DNA of 64,000 nucleotides, from contig NZ_JACCBI010000001.1 of NCBI RefSeq assembly GCF_013407835.1, positions 1,736,001 to 1,800,000 of the forward strand, given 5' to 3'. Source of the DNA: Agromyces atrinae. GTDB taxonomy: Bacteria > Actinomycetota > Actinomycetes > Actinomycetales > Microbacteriaceae. The position numbers and the translations under genes were made by a program. The notes beneath the pieces were generated by a model, which was not told the origin of the DNA, made no database searches, and worked only from the letters and a program-made list of their open reading frames with translations. This document shows, one piece after another, positions 17,236 to 25,067 of the stretch (position 1 is the stretch's first letter; each line of letters opens with the position of its first letter).

Positions 17236-20200
17236 ATGTTGCACACCGAGAGACGGGATGACCCGCACGGGCATTCTCAGACGACGAGTTCGACGATCAC
17301 GCCGGTCGACCGTGGTGCGGGAGCGTCGGGTGACAGCGCGCGGTTCACGGCGATCGGCTTCTTCCCCGGACTCGGCAGTCGAGCGGCCTACCGGGGAGTC
17401 GGACTCGAGACGATCGGGTCGGGGTTCACGAGCGTCGGGGCGGTCTACGACGAAGCGGCTGCGGCGCTCGGACTCTCGTCCGCATCGTCGCTCGCACTGA
17501 CCCCGGCGAATCTGCCGGCGGACCCCGTCGAGCGCCAGGGCTTCATCGGGGCCGCCGTCCTCACACACAACATCGCGATCCACACCGATCTGGTCGAGCG
17601 CGGCCGCCGCGCGGGCCACCCGATCTTCACGGCGTTCACCGGCGAGAGCTTCGGCATGCTCGCCTCGGCGGTCGCGGCAGGCTCTCTGACGATCGGCAAC
17701 GGCGTCATCCTCGCCCGCGCATTCACTCCGCTCCTGCTCGCCGCCGCGAACCAGCGCGCGTCGGGCACGTTCGGTGACGCCCTCGAGCAGTACATGCCGA
17801 CGTACTCGTCGTCGCATCCGCCGGTCGCGGAACCGGCGCACGTCATCGCGTTGCGAGGCGCTCCCGACGCTCTCGAGCGCGTGCTGGCGTACGCCGTCGA
17901 ACACCACGACGACAGCATCGAACTGCACAAGCGGTACTCCCGTCACCAGGCGAACGTCTACGTACGCTCGAGCTTCATTCCGTCGTTCGCCGACATCCTG
18001 CGGTCCTTCCCCGAAGTCTCGGCCGAGGAGCTCAAGGAACCGACGCGGTTCCTCGCCCATTCGCGCAAGATGACGCGAGCCCGCGAGGCGCTCGATCGCT
18101 TCATCGATGCGCACGGAATCGACATCCGGGCTCCGCACACCCCGCTCATCTCGAACAGCGGCGGCGGCTTCCTGCTGACGGGCGACCACGTTCGGGGCGC
18201 CGTGCTCGCGATGACGAACGAGGTCATGCACTCGCAGCGCACGGTCGAACTCATCGACGACCTGCGCCCCGACCTCGTCATCGAGATCGGTCGAGGCGGC
18301 AAGTCGCTCGACCTCCTGCGCGACAACGCGTCACGTCCGGCAGCCGTCATGGGGAGCGACGCCGCCGACAGTTCGCGGATCGTCTCAGGAGCGGCGCTCG
18401 CGGGCCGGCTGACACACACGATCGACGCGCTGCGCTCCGGTGCAACCGCGCACCCCGACGGTCGCGACATCACCCTGCTCCGCGATCTCACGAGCCTCGC
18501 CGCGAACGAGCCGGCGTTCGCCCGCTATCTGACGACGACGGCGTGCGCCCTGGCCGCCTCCGCCGAACACGACTCCGAGCCGTCCGCCTTCCGCGAGTTC
18601 CGAGAGACGCTGCAGTTCACACTCGCCCACCGCCATCACCTCGGCGCGGGCGAACTCGTGGTGAACGCCCGGCAGAAGAAGCGCCTGGTGGGCTCGCGGC
18701 GGAGCCTCGGACGCGCGTACACCGAACTGCGGATACTCACGGCGCGCGGCACGATACGCGACCGCGAGGTCTCGGCCACCGAGGACACCGAAGCGCTCGT
18801 CATCCATTTCGAACGACCTCGGCGAGCGCGTGCGAGCGAGACCGCGCGAGCCGCTCGCGAGCTCCTCGATTCGCAGCCGGCCGCCCAGCGGTTGCGCGAC
18901 GCGATCGTCGATCACCTCCGCCGCGAGGACCGACCGAGTAGAAGCCTCGGTGCGACCATCGCGCACGCCGACATGATCGACGTCATCATCCATCAGGTGA
19001 CGATGTTCGAGCTGCTGAAGCAGCACCGGAGAGGGCTCGTCGGTCAGAGTCACGTGTTCCTCGACGGCAGCGACCCCGTCGGATGGCTGCTGGCACTCGT
19101 CGCGGGCGGCGCCGTCGACCCCGGTGACGTCATCGAGCTCGGGGCCCACGTCATCGCGCCGCGCTCGCCTGAGAGCCGGACGAGCGATCTCGTCGCTCGC
19201 CTGTGCGAACGGATTCGCGACGCGACCCTGCCTCTGCTCTCACCCGACGGAGCGCCCGTCCTCGCACGACACGACCTCCACGCGGCGACTGTCGCCGTCT
19301 TCCAACGCGGTCACGCACGCGGCGGGCGTCGGTCGATCCACCTGAACGCGTCGTGCACGGTCATCGCGCTCGGATCGGCGAGCCGCCTCGCCCGTCTCGA
19401 CACGGCCCCGCACGCGAACGCCGTCATCGTGGTGCGCGCCGCCGACGAGTTCTGGCACGCGGGCCTCAATCCCGCGCTCGATCGTGCCGACTCGCGCGTG
19501 CTCCTGACCTCGTCGCCGGAACGGCGTGCCACCGCCGCGTACGCCCGGCGCCGGAACCTCCTGCACACGACGGTGAGTTCCTACGTCAACGCCGGCGAGA
19601 CGGTCGTCGGTTTCGGCGAGGGCGGCAGCGAATCGATGACGATCTTCTTCCGACGCGACGGCGGTGATGAGGTGCTCGTTCGCAAGGTGCTGAGCGAGGC
19701 GCTCACCACCGCGCGCTGGGACCCGGCCGGAACCGGTCCGATGCTTCCTCCCTTCACGAAGGCCAAGCGTCAGGCGGAGTACCTGGCCGCGCTGCCTGAT
19801 GCGCTCCGTCCGTTCTTCCCCGAGGTCTACGACGTCGTCGAACGCGAGATCACCCTGCCCGATCAGGCCCGCGGCGAGCGGGTCTGCCGCGAGGTCATCT
19901 ACGAGATGAGCTACGTCGCGGGCGACGAGGTCGGTCAGTACGTGCGGGAGCACACGCCGCCCGCCGCGATCATCGCGCGCCTGTACGAGGAGATCATCGG
20001 CTTCGTGCACCGCAACGTGCACTCCGAACGCCGCACGCCGTCACCGGGCGCGACGATCGAGGAGCAGTACTTCCGGAAGATCGAAGACCGCCTCGACCTC
20101 TGTCGCCAGACCGCGCCCCGCACGTTCGGGCCTGCTCTGCTCGACTCGGAGCGGATCGTCATCAACGGGCGCCCGTACCGCAACTACCGCGCGCTGCTGT

Positions 20201-20988
20201 CGGAGTTCCGAGCGAACCCCGCCTATGCGAGCGTGCTCGAGTCGCGGTTCCACTCGCTCGTCATCGGCGACACGAACACGGAGAACATCAAGATCGGCGA
20301 CAGCGCTCCCCTCCTCCGCGCTCAGGAGCTGATGCAGGCGGGGGCGAGCGACGACCGCGTCGCCCGAGCGCTCTCGGACATCACCGCCGAGTCGATCCGC
20401 CTGAAGTTCCTCGACCCGCGCGCGATCGGTTATCGGAGCGATGGCGCCGACACCCGCGACGATCCGATGTACGACAACAAGCCGTGGCACAACTCGATCG
20501 GGCACTACGACGAGATGCACAACGAGCTGTTCGATCTGGATGTCTCGTCCGCGGCCGACGGCACACCCTCGATCTCGATCGCGTTCCACGACGACAACCC
20601 GTACCAGCGTGCGTACCGGGTGAGCGATGCCGTCGAGCACGGGCGACCGATCGACCGCGATCACCCCCGCGGGATCGAGGACCACTTCGCAGACGTCATG
20701 TCGACCGTGTACGTGCGGGCCGGCGAGTCATCCGATCACGATGCGGACGACCCGCACTGGATCACGCGGTTCGTCTTCACGATGGGCACGCACTTCACCG
20801 CGATGCCGCCGTTTCACTTCAGCTCGGAGATCGAGGGCACTCTCGTCGACTCGCCCGACGTGCAGCGACGACCGATCGCGATCTACTGCGAGGGCATCAA
20901 GTGGCTCAACTGGGCACTCGAGATGCTCGAGGGCACCCGCACCGAGTTCCTCGGGGTGGATGTCCGTTCGGAGGTGTTCGCACGATGA
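17236..20988 (+). CDS. Acyltransferase (FabD-like) / APH-type kinase fusion protein, function unknown
   Basis: A single 1250-residue frame. Residues 36-365 follow a malonyl/acyl-transferase domain: GFFPGLGS (44-48 in place of PGQGS), nucleophile elbow GESFG with Ser138, RHQANVYV for the APxQ region, AHS with His275, PLISNSGG, and VIEIGRGG at 348-355. A second elbow-like stretch, GSDPVGWLLALVAGGAVD (611-628), hints at a degenerate second lobe. Residues 790-1240 resemble a phosphotransferase: GFGEGGSES loop, VRKVL with Lys817, YEMSYVAGDEVGQY, catalytic-type GDTNTENI (1011-1018) and LDPRAIGY with Asp1060, then DDPMYDNKPWHNSIGHYDE as in sugar kinases of surface-polymer clusters. No acyl-carrier or ketosynthase domain is visible. 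It overlaps the next gene by ATGA. Confidence 0.65.
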   Translation: MLHTERRDDPHGHSQTTSSTITPVDRGAGASGDSARFTAIGFFPGLGSRAAYRGVGLETIGSGFTSVGAVYDEAAAALGLSSASSLALTPANLPADPVERQGFIGAAVLTHNIAIHTDLVERGRRAGHPIFTAFTGESFGMLASAVAAGSLTIGNGVILARAFTPLLLAAANQRASGTFGDALEQYMPTYSSSHPPVAEPAHVIALRGAPDALERVLAYAVEHHDDSIELHKRYSRHQANVYVRSSFIPSFADILRSFPEVSAEELKEPTRFLAHSRKMTRAREALDRFIDAHGIDIRAPHTPLISNSGGGFLLTGDHVRGAVLAMTNEVMHSQRTVELIDDLRPDLVIEIGRGGKSLDLLRDNASRPAAVMGSDAADSSRIVSGAALAGRLTHTIDALRSGATAHPDGRDITLLRDLTSLAANEPAFARYLTTTACALAASAEHDSEPSAFREFRETLQFTLAHRHHLGAGELVVNARQKKRLVGSRRSLGRAYTELRILTARGTIRDREVSATEDTEALVIHFERPRRARASETARAARELLDSQPAAQRLRDAIVDHLRREDRPSRSLGATIAHADMIDVIIHQVTMFELLKQHRRGLVGQSHVFLDGSDPVGWLLALVAGGAVDPGDVIELGAHVIAPRSPESRTSDLVARLCERIRDATLPLLSPDGAPVLARHDLHAATVAVFQRGHARGGRRSIHLNASCTVIALGSASRLARLDTAPHANAVIVVRAADEFWHAGLNPALDRADSRVLLTSSPERRATAAYARRRNLLHTTVSSYVNAGETVVGFGEGGSESMTIFFRRDGGDEVLVRKVLSEALTTARWDPAGTGPMLPPFTKAKRQAEYLAALPDALRPFFPEVYDVVEREITLPDQARGERVCREVIYEMSYVAGDEVGQYVREHTPPAAIIARLYEEIIGFVHRNVHSERRTPSPGATIEEQYFRKIEDRLDLCRQTAPRTFGPALLDSERIVINGRPYRNYRALLSEFRANPAYASVLESRFHSLVIGDTNTENIKIGDSAPLLRAQELMQAGASDDRVARALSDITAESIRLKFLDPRAIGYRSDGADTRDDPMYDNKPWHNSIGHYDEMHNELFDLDVSSAADGTPSISIAFHDDNPYQRAYRVSDAVEHGRPIDRDHPRGIEDHFADVMSTVYVRAGESSDHDADDPHWITRFVFTMGTHFTAMPPFHFSSEIEGTLVDSPDVQRRPIAIYCEGIKWLNWALEMLEGTRTEFLGVDVRSEVFAR

Positions 20989-22541
20989 CGCGACTCATCT
21001 CACCGCCAATCTCCGGGCTCGCCGACCTGTCGGTCGAAGCGCGCGTGCTCGCGACGCCCTGGAGCCGCATCGTGCGCGGCATCGGTCTCGGTCAGCACCC
21101 GGTCGGGTACGACAGCGTCGCGGCGGCGCAGATCCGGCGGTCGTTCGACGTGCTCGGCGCGCGGCTCGATGATGCGAGCCCGTACTCGACGTTCTCGCGC
21201 GCCGTGGCGGAGCTCGCTCTCGACGTGACCGACCCCGCGCAGTCGCTCACCCGGGCGCAGGTCGCGGTTCGCGTCGAGCGGGCGAGGGTCGCGCTCGGAG
21301 CCATCGCGAACCCGTACTCGCGGGTGACGGCGGGCTGCATCCTGCTCAGCGCGGTGGCGAAACTCGGCGTCGATGCGTCGCTCGTCATCGACGCGCCCGG
21401 TGCACGCGATCTGCCCGCCGAGATCCTCGCCGCGGTCGACCTCATCCAGCCCGATGGCATCCAGGACGAGAATCACGGGCGGCACGGGGACTACGAGCGC
21501 GTCGCCGCCTGGACGGCCGTCTTCCTCGCCTTCGGCCAGGCCGACATCGGACACCGGCTCGTCACCCCCGGCCGGGATCGCGTGGCCGAGGCCGTGGCAT
21601 CCCTCCCCCGCATCCCTGCGCCGTTCTTCCGCGGGAGGGGCGGGGCGACGCTCGTCTCCGCGATCGCCCTCCTGAGGCGGGGCGATGCCCTACGTAGCGG
21701 CGAAACGGATGCCGTGGGTGGCGTGTTCGCCGCGCTGGATGACGCCGATCGCATCGGCATCCACCCGGCGTTCCCGAGCCCCATGAGTGCACAGTTCGTC
21801 GCGATCTACCCGCTGCTCACGATGCTCAACGCGGTCGCCGTGGCGGGCGGAGGTCGGGTGCCGCGGGATCGGATCGCCGAGGCCTCCCGACTGATGGCCG
21901 AGCTTGAGCCCGTCGAGCGCACGCACATGGCGCTCTACTACGTGGTGGCACTGCACAACCTCGGCCGGCTGGACGACGACGTGCCCGATCTGGATGCCTT
22001 CGTCGAACCGCTCGTCGCGCAGTGGCGAACGATCGACCCGGGGCGCGACTACTTCCTGTATGGCATCTCGTATCCGTACCTCGCACAGTTGGCGTACTTC
22101 ACGGGACGCGCCGACCTCATCACCGAGCAGATGCTCGACCGGATGGTGGGCGCCTTCCCGTCGCTCGAACTCACAGCGGAGGGGCGCGCCAATCGCCCGT
22201 ATCCGTTCGCGTATGCGCTCAACATCGCGGCCGAACTCGGGGCCGGCGAGTTGTTCTCCTCGCCGCACCCCGCGTACGGCGGGCGCGCGCCGTACGACTG
22301 GGTCGTCGATCACCTCTCCCCCGGCGGTCGGATGGAGTCAGCGCGCCTCTACATGCTCGACCACGCCCTCGTGGGGTGGGCGTTGCGGATGCGAGCACCC
22401 GACAGCGTGGAACCGGGGGTGCTGGGGCGGTTCTCGTTCGCGGGTGGGTCGGAGCCGGGCCGTTCGGCGCGGGACGGCGTCACTGGCGGACGGCCCGAAT
22501 TCTCCCGGGAGGACGGCGAACCATCGCCCGCCTCGGTGTAA
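20985..22541 (+). CDS. Unrecognised protein translationally coupled to the acyltransferase/kinase
   Basis: 518 residues; the start ATG overlaps the previous stop as ATGA. No family is recognised. The sequence is alpha-helical throughout, without a signal peptide or clear membrane span. It has regularly spaced helical hairpins, for example ERVAAWTAVFLAFGQADIGH (about 171-190), FLYGISYPYLAQLAYFTGRA and PFAYALNIAAELGAGELF. This suggests an alpha/alpha-toroid fold like those of glycosidases or terpene cyclases, though only by impression. The charged stretch IQPDGIQDENHGRHGDYE (155-171) is the best candidate for an active or binding site. Coupling implies stoichiometric partnership with the fusion protein. 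Confidence 0.6.
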   Translation: MTRLISPPISGLADLSVEARVLATPWSRIVRGIGLGQHPVGYDSVAAAQIRRSFDVLGARLDDASPYSTFSRAVAELALDVTDPAQSLTRAQVAVRVERARVALGAIANPYSRVTAGCILLSAVAKLGVDASLVIDAPGARDLPAEILAAVDLIQPDGIQDENHGRHGDYERVAAWTAVFLAFGQADIGHRLVTPGRDRVAEAVASLPRIPAPFFRGRGGATLVSAIALLRRGDALRSGETDAVGGVFAALDDADRIGIHPAFPSPMSAQFVAIYPLLTMLNAVAVAGGGRVPRDRIAEASRLMAELEPVERTHMALYYVVALHNLGRLDDDVPDLDAFVEPLVAQWRTIDPGRDYFLYGISYPYLAQLAYFTGRADLITEQMLDRMVGAFPSLELTAEGRANRPYPFAYALNIAAELGAGELFSSPHPAYGGRAPYDWVVDHLSPGGRMESARLYMLDHALVGWALRMRAPDSVEPGVLGRFSFAGGSEPGRSARDGVTGGRPEFSREDGEPSPASV

Positions 22542-22566
22542 TCTATGAATCGATATATTCCGATTG
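22538..22566 (+). promoter_or_regulatory. AT-rich operator/promoter of the ArsR gene
   Basis: The segment contains AATCG-ATATATTC-CGATT (22548-22565), an inverted repeat just upstream of the ArsR start and overlapping the end of the preceding gene. It shares ATCGGA, CGAT and GAT blocks with the operators at 15750-15886 (about 18 of 27 positions when aligned by eye). ArsR autoregulation is likely. Confidence 0.45.
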
Positions 22567-22590
22567 ATCGAGCCACCACGAAGGACACCC

Positions 22591-22941
22591 ATGCCCCCGC
22601 GCGTCACCGTCGACGAAGCACCGGCCGGACTCACCGACGACACCCTTGAGGTCTTCAAGGCGCTTTCGAATCCCGTGCGGTTGCAGATCCTGCAGTGGCT
22701 GCGCGAGCCTCGGGCGCACTTCGACGCCGAGCGGGCCATCGCCGATCCCGATGAAGTCGGCGTGTGCGTGAGCCACATCACCGAGAAGGCAGGACTCGCG
22801 CAGTCCACCGTCTCGTCGTACATGAGCGTCCTCGAGAGGGCGCAGCTCGTGACGTCGACACGCATCGGCAAGTGGACGCACTACCGCCGCAACGAAGAGC
22901 GAATCGCGGCCGTCGTCGACAGCCTCGGTCAGAGCCTGTAG
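22591..22941 (+). CDS. ArsR-family (winged HTH) transcriptional regulator
   Basis: 116 residues from the ATG at 22591 with GAAGGA upstream. ArsR fold: LEVFKALSNPVRLQILQWLR opens the winged helix, and the recognition helix reads AGLAQSTVSSYMSVLERAQL followed by the wing TSTRIGKWTHYRRNE. The insert between helices carries a cysteine and histidine (EVGVCVSHI), but the classic CxC metal site is absent. It directly follows the acyltransferase/kinase pair, only 49 bp away, and could regulate that locus and the exporter at 15.9 kb. Confidence 0.88.
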   Translation: MPPRVTVDEAPAGLTDDTLEVFKALSNPVRLQILQWLREPRAHFDAERAIADPDEVGVCVSHITEKAGLAQSTVSSYMSVLERAQLVTSTRIGKWTHYRRNEERIAAVVDSLGQSL

Positions 22942-23218
22942 GAATCGGGGCGACTGGGGGCGGTTGCGCTGGGCGGCTGGGTTGGCAGCTCAGATCACCT
23001 CACCGCGTCGCCCGCTCTACTGTCGATCTTTTCCACCCTTGCCAGCAGCGCCATCTCTTCCGCCCCAACCCGCTCGTACTTCGGTGCGATTCTTCGTATA
23101 CATCTTCTAATTAGACGCTCTAATCTTGCGATCCAATAGAACATATCTCCATTATCTGGTACACTGAAAGTACGTCGTGCCTGTCGTATCTGTTCTGAAA
23201 TCAGAGGATGGCACACGC

Positions 23219-24943
23219 ATGAGCACCACACCCGAGGCGGTCGACCCGCTGCTCGACGCGTGCGGTTCGGTCGCCGATGCGTGGGCCGGCGCGCTCATCG
23301 GCGGCGTGCGAGTGAACTCTGACCCGTGGGGCTCGTCGGAGTGGGATGCCTCTGACGACGTGATGTCGATGAGCGCGGCGGGTCTACTCCGGGTGCAGCG
23401 GTCCCTGTCCCACCTCTCTCGACAGCTCGACGCGCTGCAGGTTCGCGTCGCGCACGGCATCGCAGAGCGCTCCACCGGCGACGACGACGATCTGGCCCGC
23501 TCCGAGGGGTATTCGTCGGCTACGCGACTCATCGCGGCAACCCTCGGCACCGGGTTCGGGGCCGCCTCTCGCATCGTGTCCGTCGGAGTCGCGACCGCGC
23601 CGCGGCAGTCCTTCACCGGCGAACGGCTACCCGCTCGCCATCCGATCCTTGCTGCCGCATTGGCAGGCGGGCGGATGACTCTCGCGGTCGCCGCGCTCAT
23701 CAGCACCTTCCTCGACCGCATCGCGCTCCGCGCCAGCACCGACGAACTCAACGACGCCGAAGGCTTCCTCGTCGAACGCGCCCGTCATGTCGGGCCCGAC
23801 GGCATCACACGCCTGATCAAGCGTCTCGAGGCGCACCTCGACCCCGACGGGGTGGAGCCGCGCGAAGACGCGCTCCGCGCTGCCCGCAGCCTCACCATTC
23901 GCGAAGACCGCAACGGACTCATCCGCCTCACGGGCACCTTCGACCCCGAGAACGGCGCGCCCATCCAGACAGCCATCAACGCTCTCGTCGGAGCAGCCCT
24001 GCACGAGAGTCGCGGTGAACCCCGGCCATCGACAGGCCCTGAGGGCGGCAGCGTTCCCACCCCTCTCGGTACTGGCGACGACGGCGACACCGATCCCACG
24101 ACTCGCGAGACACGCTCCCTCGGTCAGATCAGGGCCGATGCGTTGACGGCGATCGCACTGCTCTCGCTCGCGTCTACTGATGCACCACCCGCTCTGCGCG
24201 CCGCGACGGTCGTCGCACGTATCGACTACGCCGACCTCATCGACTCGCTCGACTCGCTCGCACCGGAGGCCGATTCGTCGACACCGATCGACAAGCGCGG
24301 CTCGGGGTACGCCACCATCGACGGCATCTCCACCCCGGTGTCCGCTGCGACGGCACGACGGATGGCTGCGTCGCACGGAGTCATCCCGCTCGTCCTCGGG
24401 GGCGACAGCGAAGTGCTCGACCTCGGACGAGATCGCCGCCTCTTCACCCCTGCGCAACGCATCGCACTCACCGAGCGCGACGGCGGATGCGCGTGGCCCG
24501 ACTGCGGAATGCCGCCCTCGCACACCCAAGCGCACCACATCAGATGGTGGACTCGCGACAACGGCCCGACCGACCTCAGCAACGGCATCATGCTGTGCTC
24601 GTTCCATCACCATCGCGTCCATGCGGATGGTTGGAAGATTCACATCGACGGCAACCAGACCTGGTTCACACCCCCGGTCCACCTTGATCCATCACGCACT
24701 CCACGGCGCGGAGGTTCAGGCCTCACGCGCGCGCCCTCCACCCGCCGCCGTCCCGCAGTACCAGGCAACCCCGCAGCACCAGGCAACCCCGCAGTACGAG
24801 GCAACCCCGCAGCACCAGACAATGCCGCAGCACAACCACCGCCAGTCCACGCCACGGTCTCAGCCGCAGCCCGAGCGCCAGCACGCGCCGATGCTCGCAG
24901 GCGCGCCCGCAATGACCGTGCCCACGTGATGGCGACGACATGA
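23219..24943 (+). CDS. DUF222 / HNH endonuclease domain protein (13E12-type)
   Basis: 574 residues from the ATG at 23219, with GAGGA nearby. The N-terminal 330 residues are DUF222. The C-terminal HNH nuclease motif runs RDGGCAWPDCG, QAHHIRWW, then NGIMLCSFHHHRVH with the ligands expected of a zinc-stabilised HNH fold. After about residue 510 the protein has a low-complexity Pro/Ala/Asn tail built on an 18-nt repeat. Such genes occur in many copies in actinobacterial genomes. The upstream 22942-23218 is clearly more AT-rich than the rest and holds no gene I can support. Function in vivo is unknown. Confidence 0.85.
   Translation: MSTTPEAVDPLLDACGSVADAWAGALIGGVRVNSDPWGSSEWDASDDVMSMSAAGLLRVQRSLSHLSRQLDALQVRVAHGIAERSTGDDDDLARSEGYSSATRLIAATLGTGFGAASRIVSVGVATAPRQSFTGERLPARHPILAAALAGGRMTLAVAALISTFLDRIALRASTDELNDAEGFLVERARHVGPDGITRLIKRLEAHLDPDGVEPREDALRAARSLTIREDRNGLIRLTGTFDPENGAPIQTAINALVGAALHESRGEPRPSTGPEGGSVPTPLGTGDDGDTDPTTRETRSLGQIRADALTAIALLSLASTDAPPALRAATVVARIDYADLIDSLDSLAPEADSSTPIDKRGSGYATIDGISTPVSAATARRMAASHGVIPLVLGGDSEVLDLGRDRRLFTPAQRIALTERDGGCAWPDCGMPPSHTQAHHIRWWTRDNGPTDLSNGIMLCSFHHHRVHADGWKIHIDGNQTWFTPPVHLDPSRTPRRGGSGLTRAPSTRRRPAVPGNPAAPGNPAVRGNPAAPDNAAAQPPPVHATVSAAARAPARADARRRARNDRAHVMATT
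24755..24826 (+). repeat. Four tandem 18-nt coding repeats
   Basis: Four adjoining units, each close to GCAGTACCAGGCAACCCC, encode hexapeptides of the form A-(V/A)-P-G-N-P in the tail of the HNH protein. The first three are near identical and the fourth is decayed. Copy number may vary between strains. Confidence 0.8.
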
Positions 24944-25006
24944 TGGCGACGACGTGACGGCAACGGAAAGACGAAAAGATGGAGATGACGGAGCAGAGAC
25001 GACGAA

Positions 25007-25049
25007 AGGGTGCCGTCGCGGCGACCGAGTCGCCGGCGACGAGCACCCT
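25007..25049. terminator. Hairpin between convergent HNH and Clp genes
   Basis: AGGGTGCCGTCGC pairs imperfectly with GGCGACGAGCACCCT across the 65 bp before the Clp ATPase stop codon. It can serve both converging transcripts. Pairing includes a bulge, so the structure is approximate. Confidence 0.5.
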
Positions 25050-25067
25050 CTCGCGGGAGCGAAACGC

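Noticed and set aside
17236..22541. A full polyketide synthase or fatty-acid synthase
   Set aside because: No ketosynthase, ketoreductase or carrier-protein motif was found in either gene; only the acyltransferase-like domain is present.
24755..24826. Tandem 18-nt repeats as a possible CRISPR array
   Set aside because: The units adjoin without spacers and stay in frame as hexapeptides of the HNH protein, and no cas gene is near.
23219..24943. Restriction or homing system around the HNH gene
   Set aside because: DUF222/HNH genes are common stand-alone genes in actinobacteria; no methyltransferase, intron or intein feature is present.
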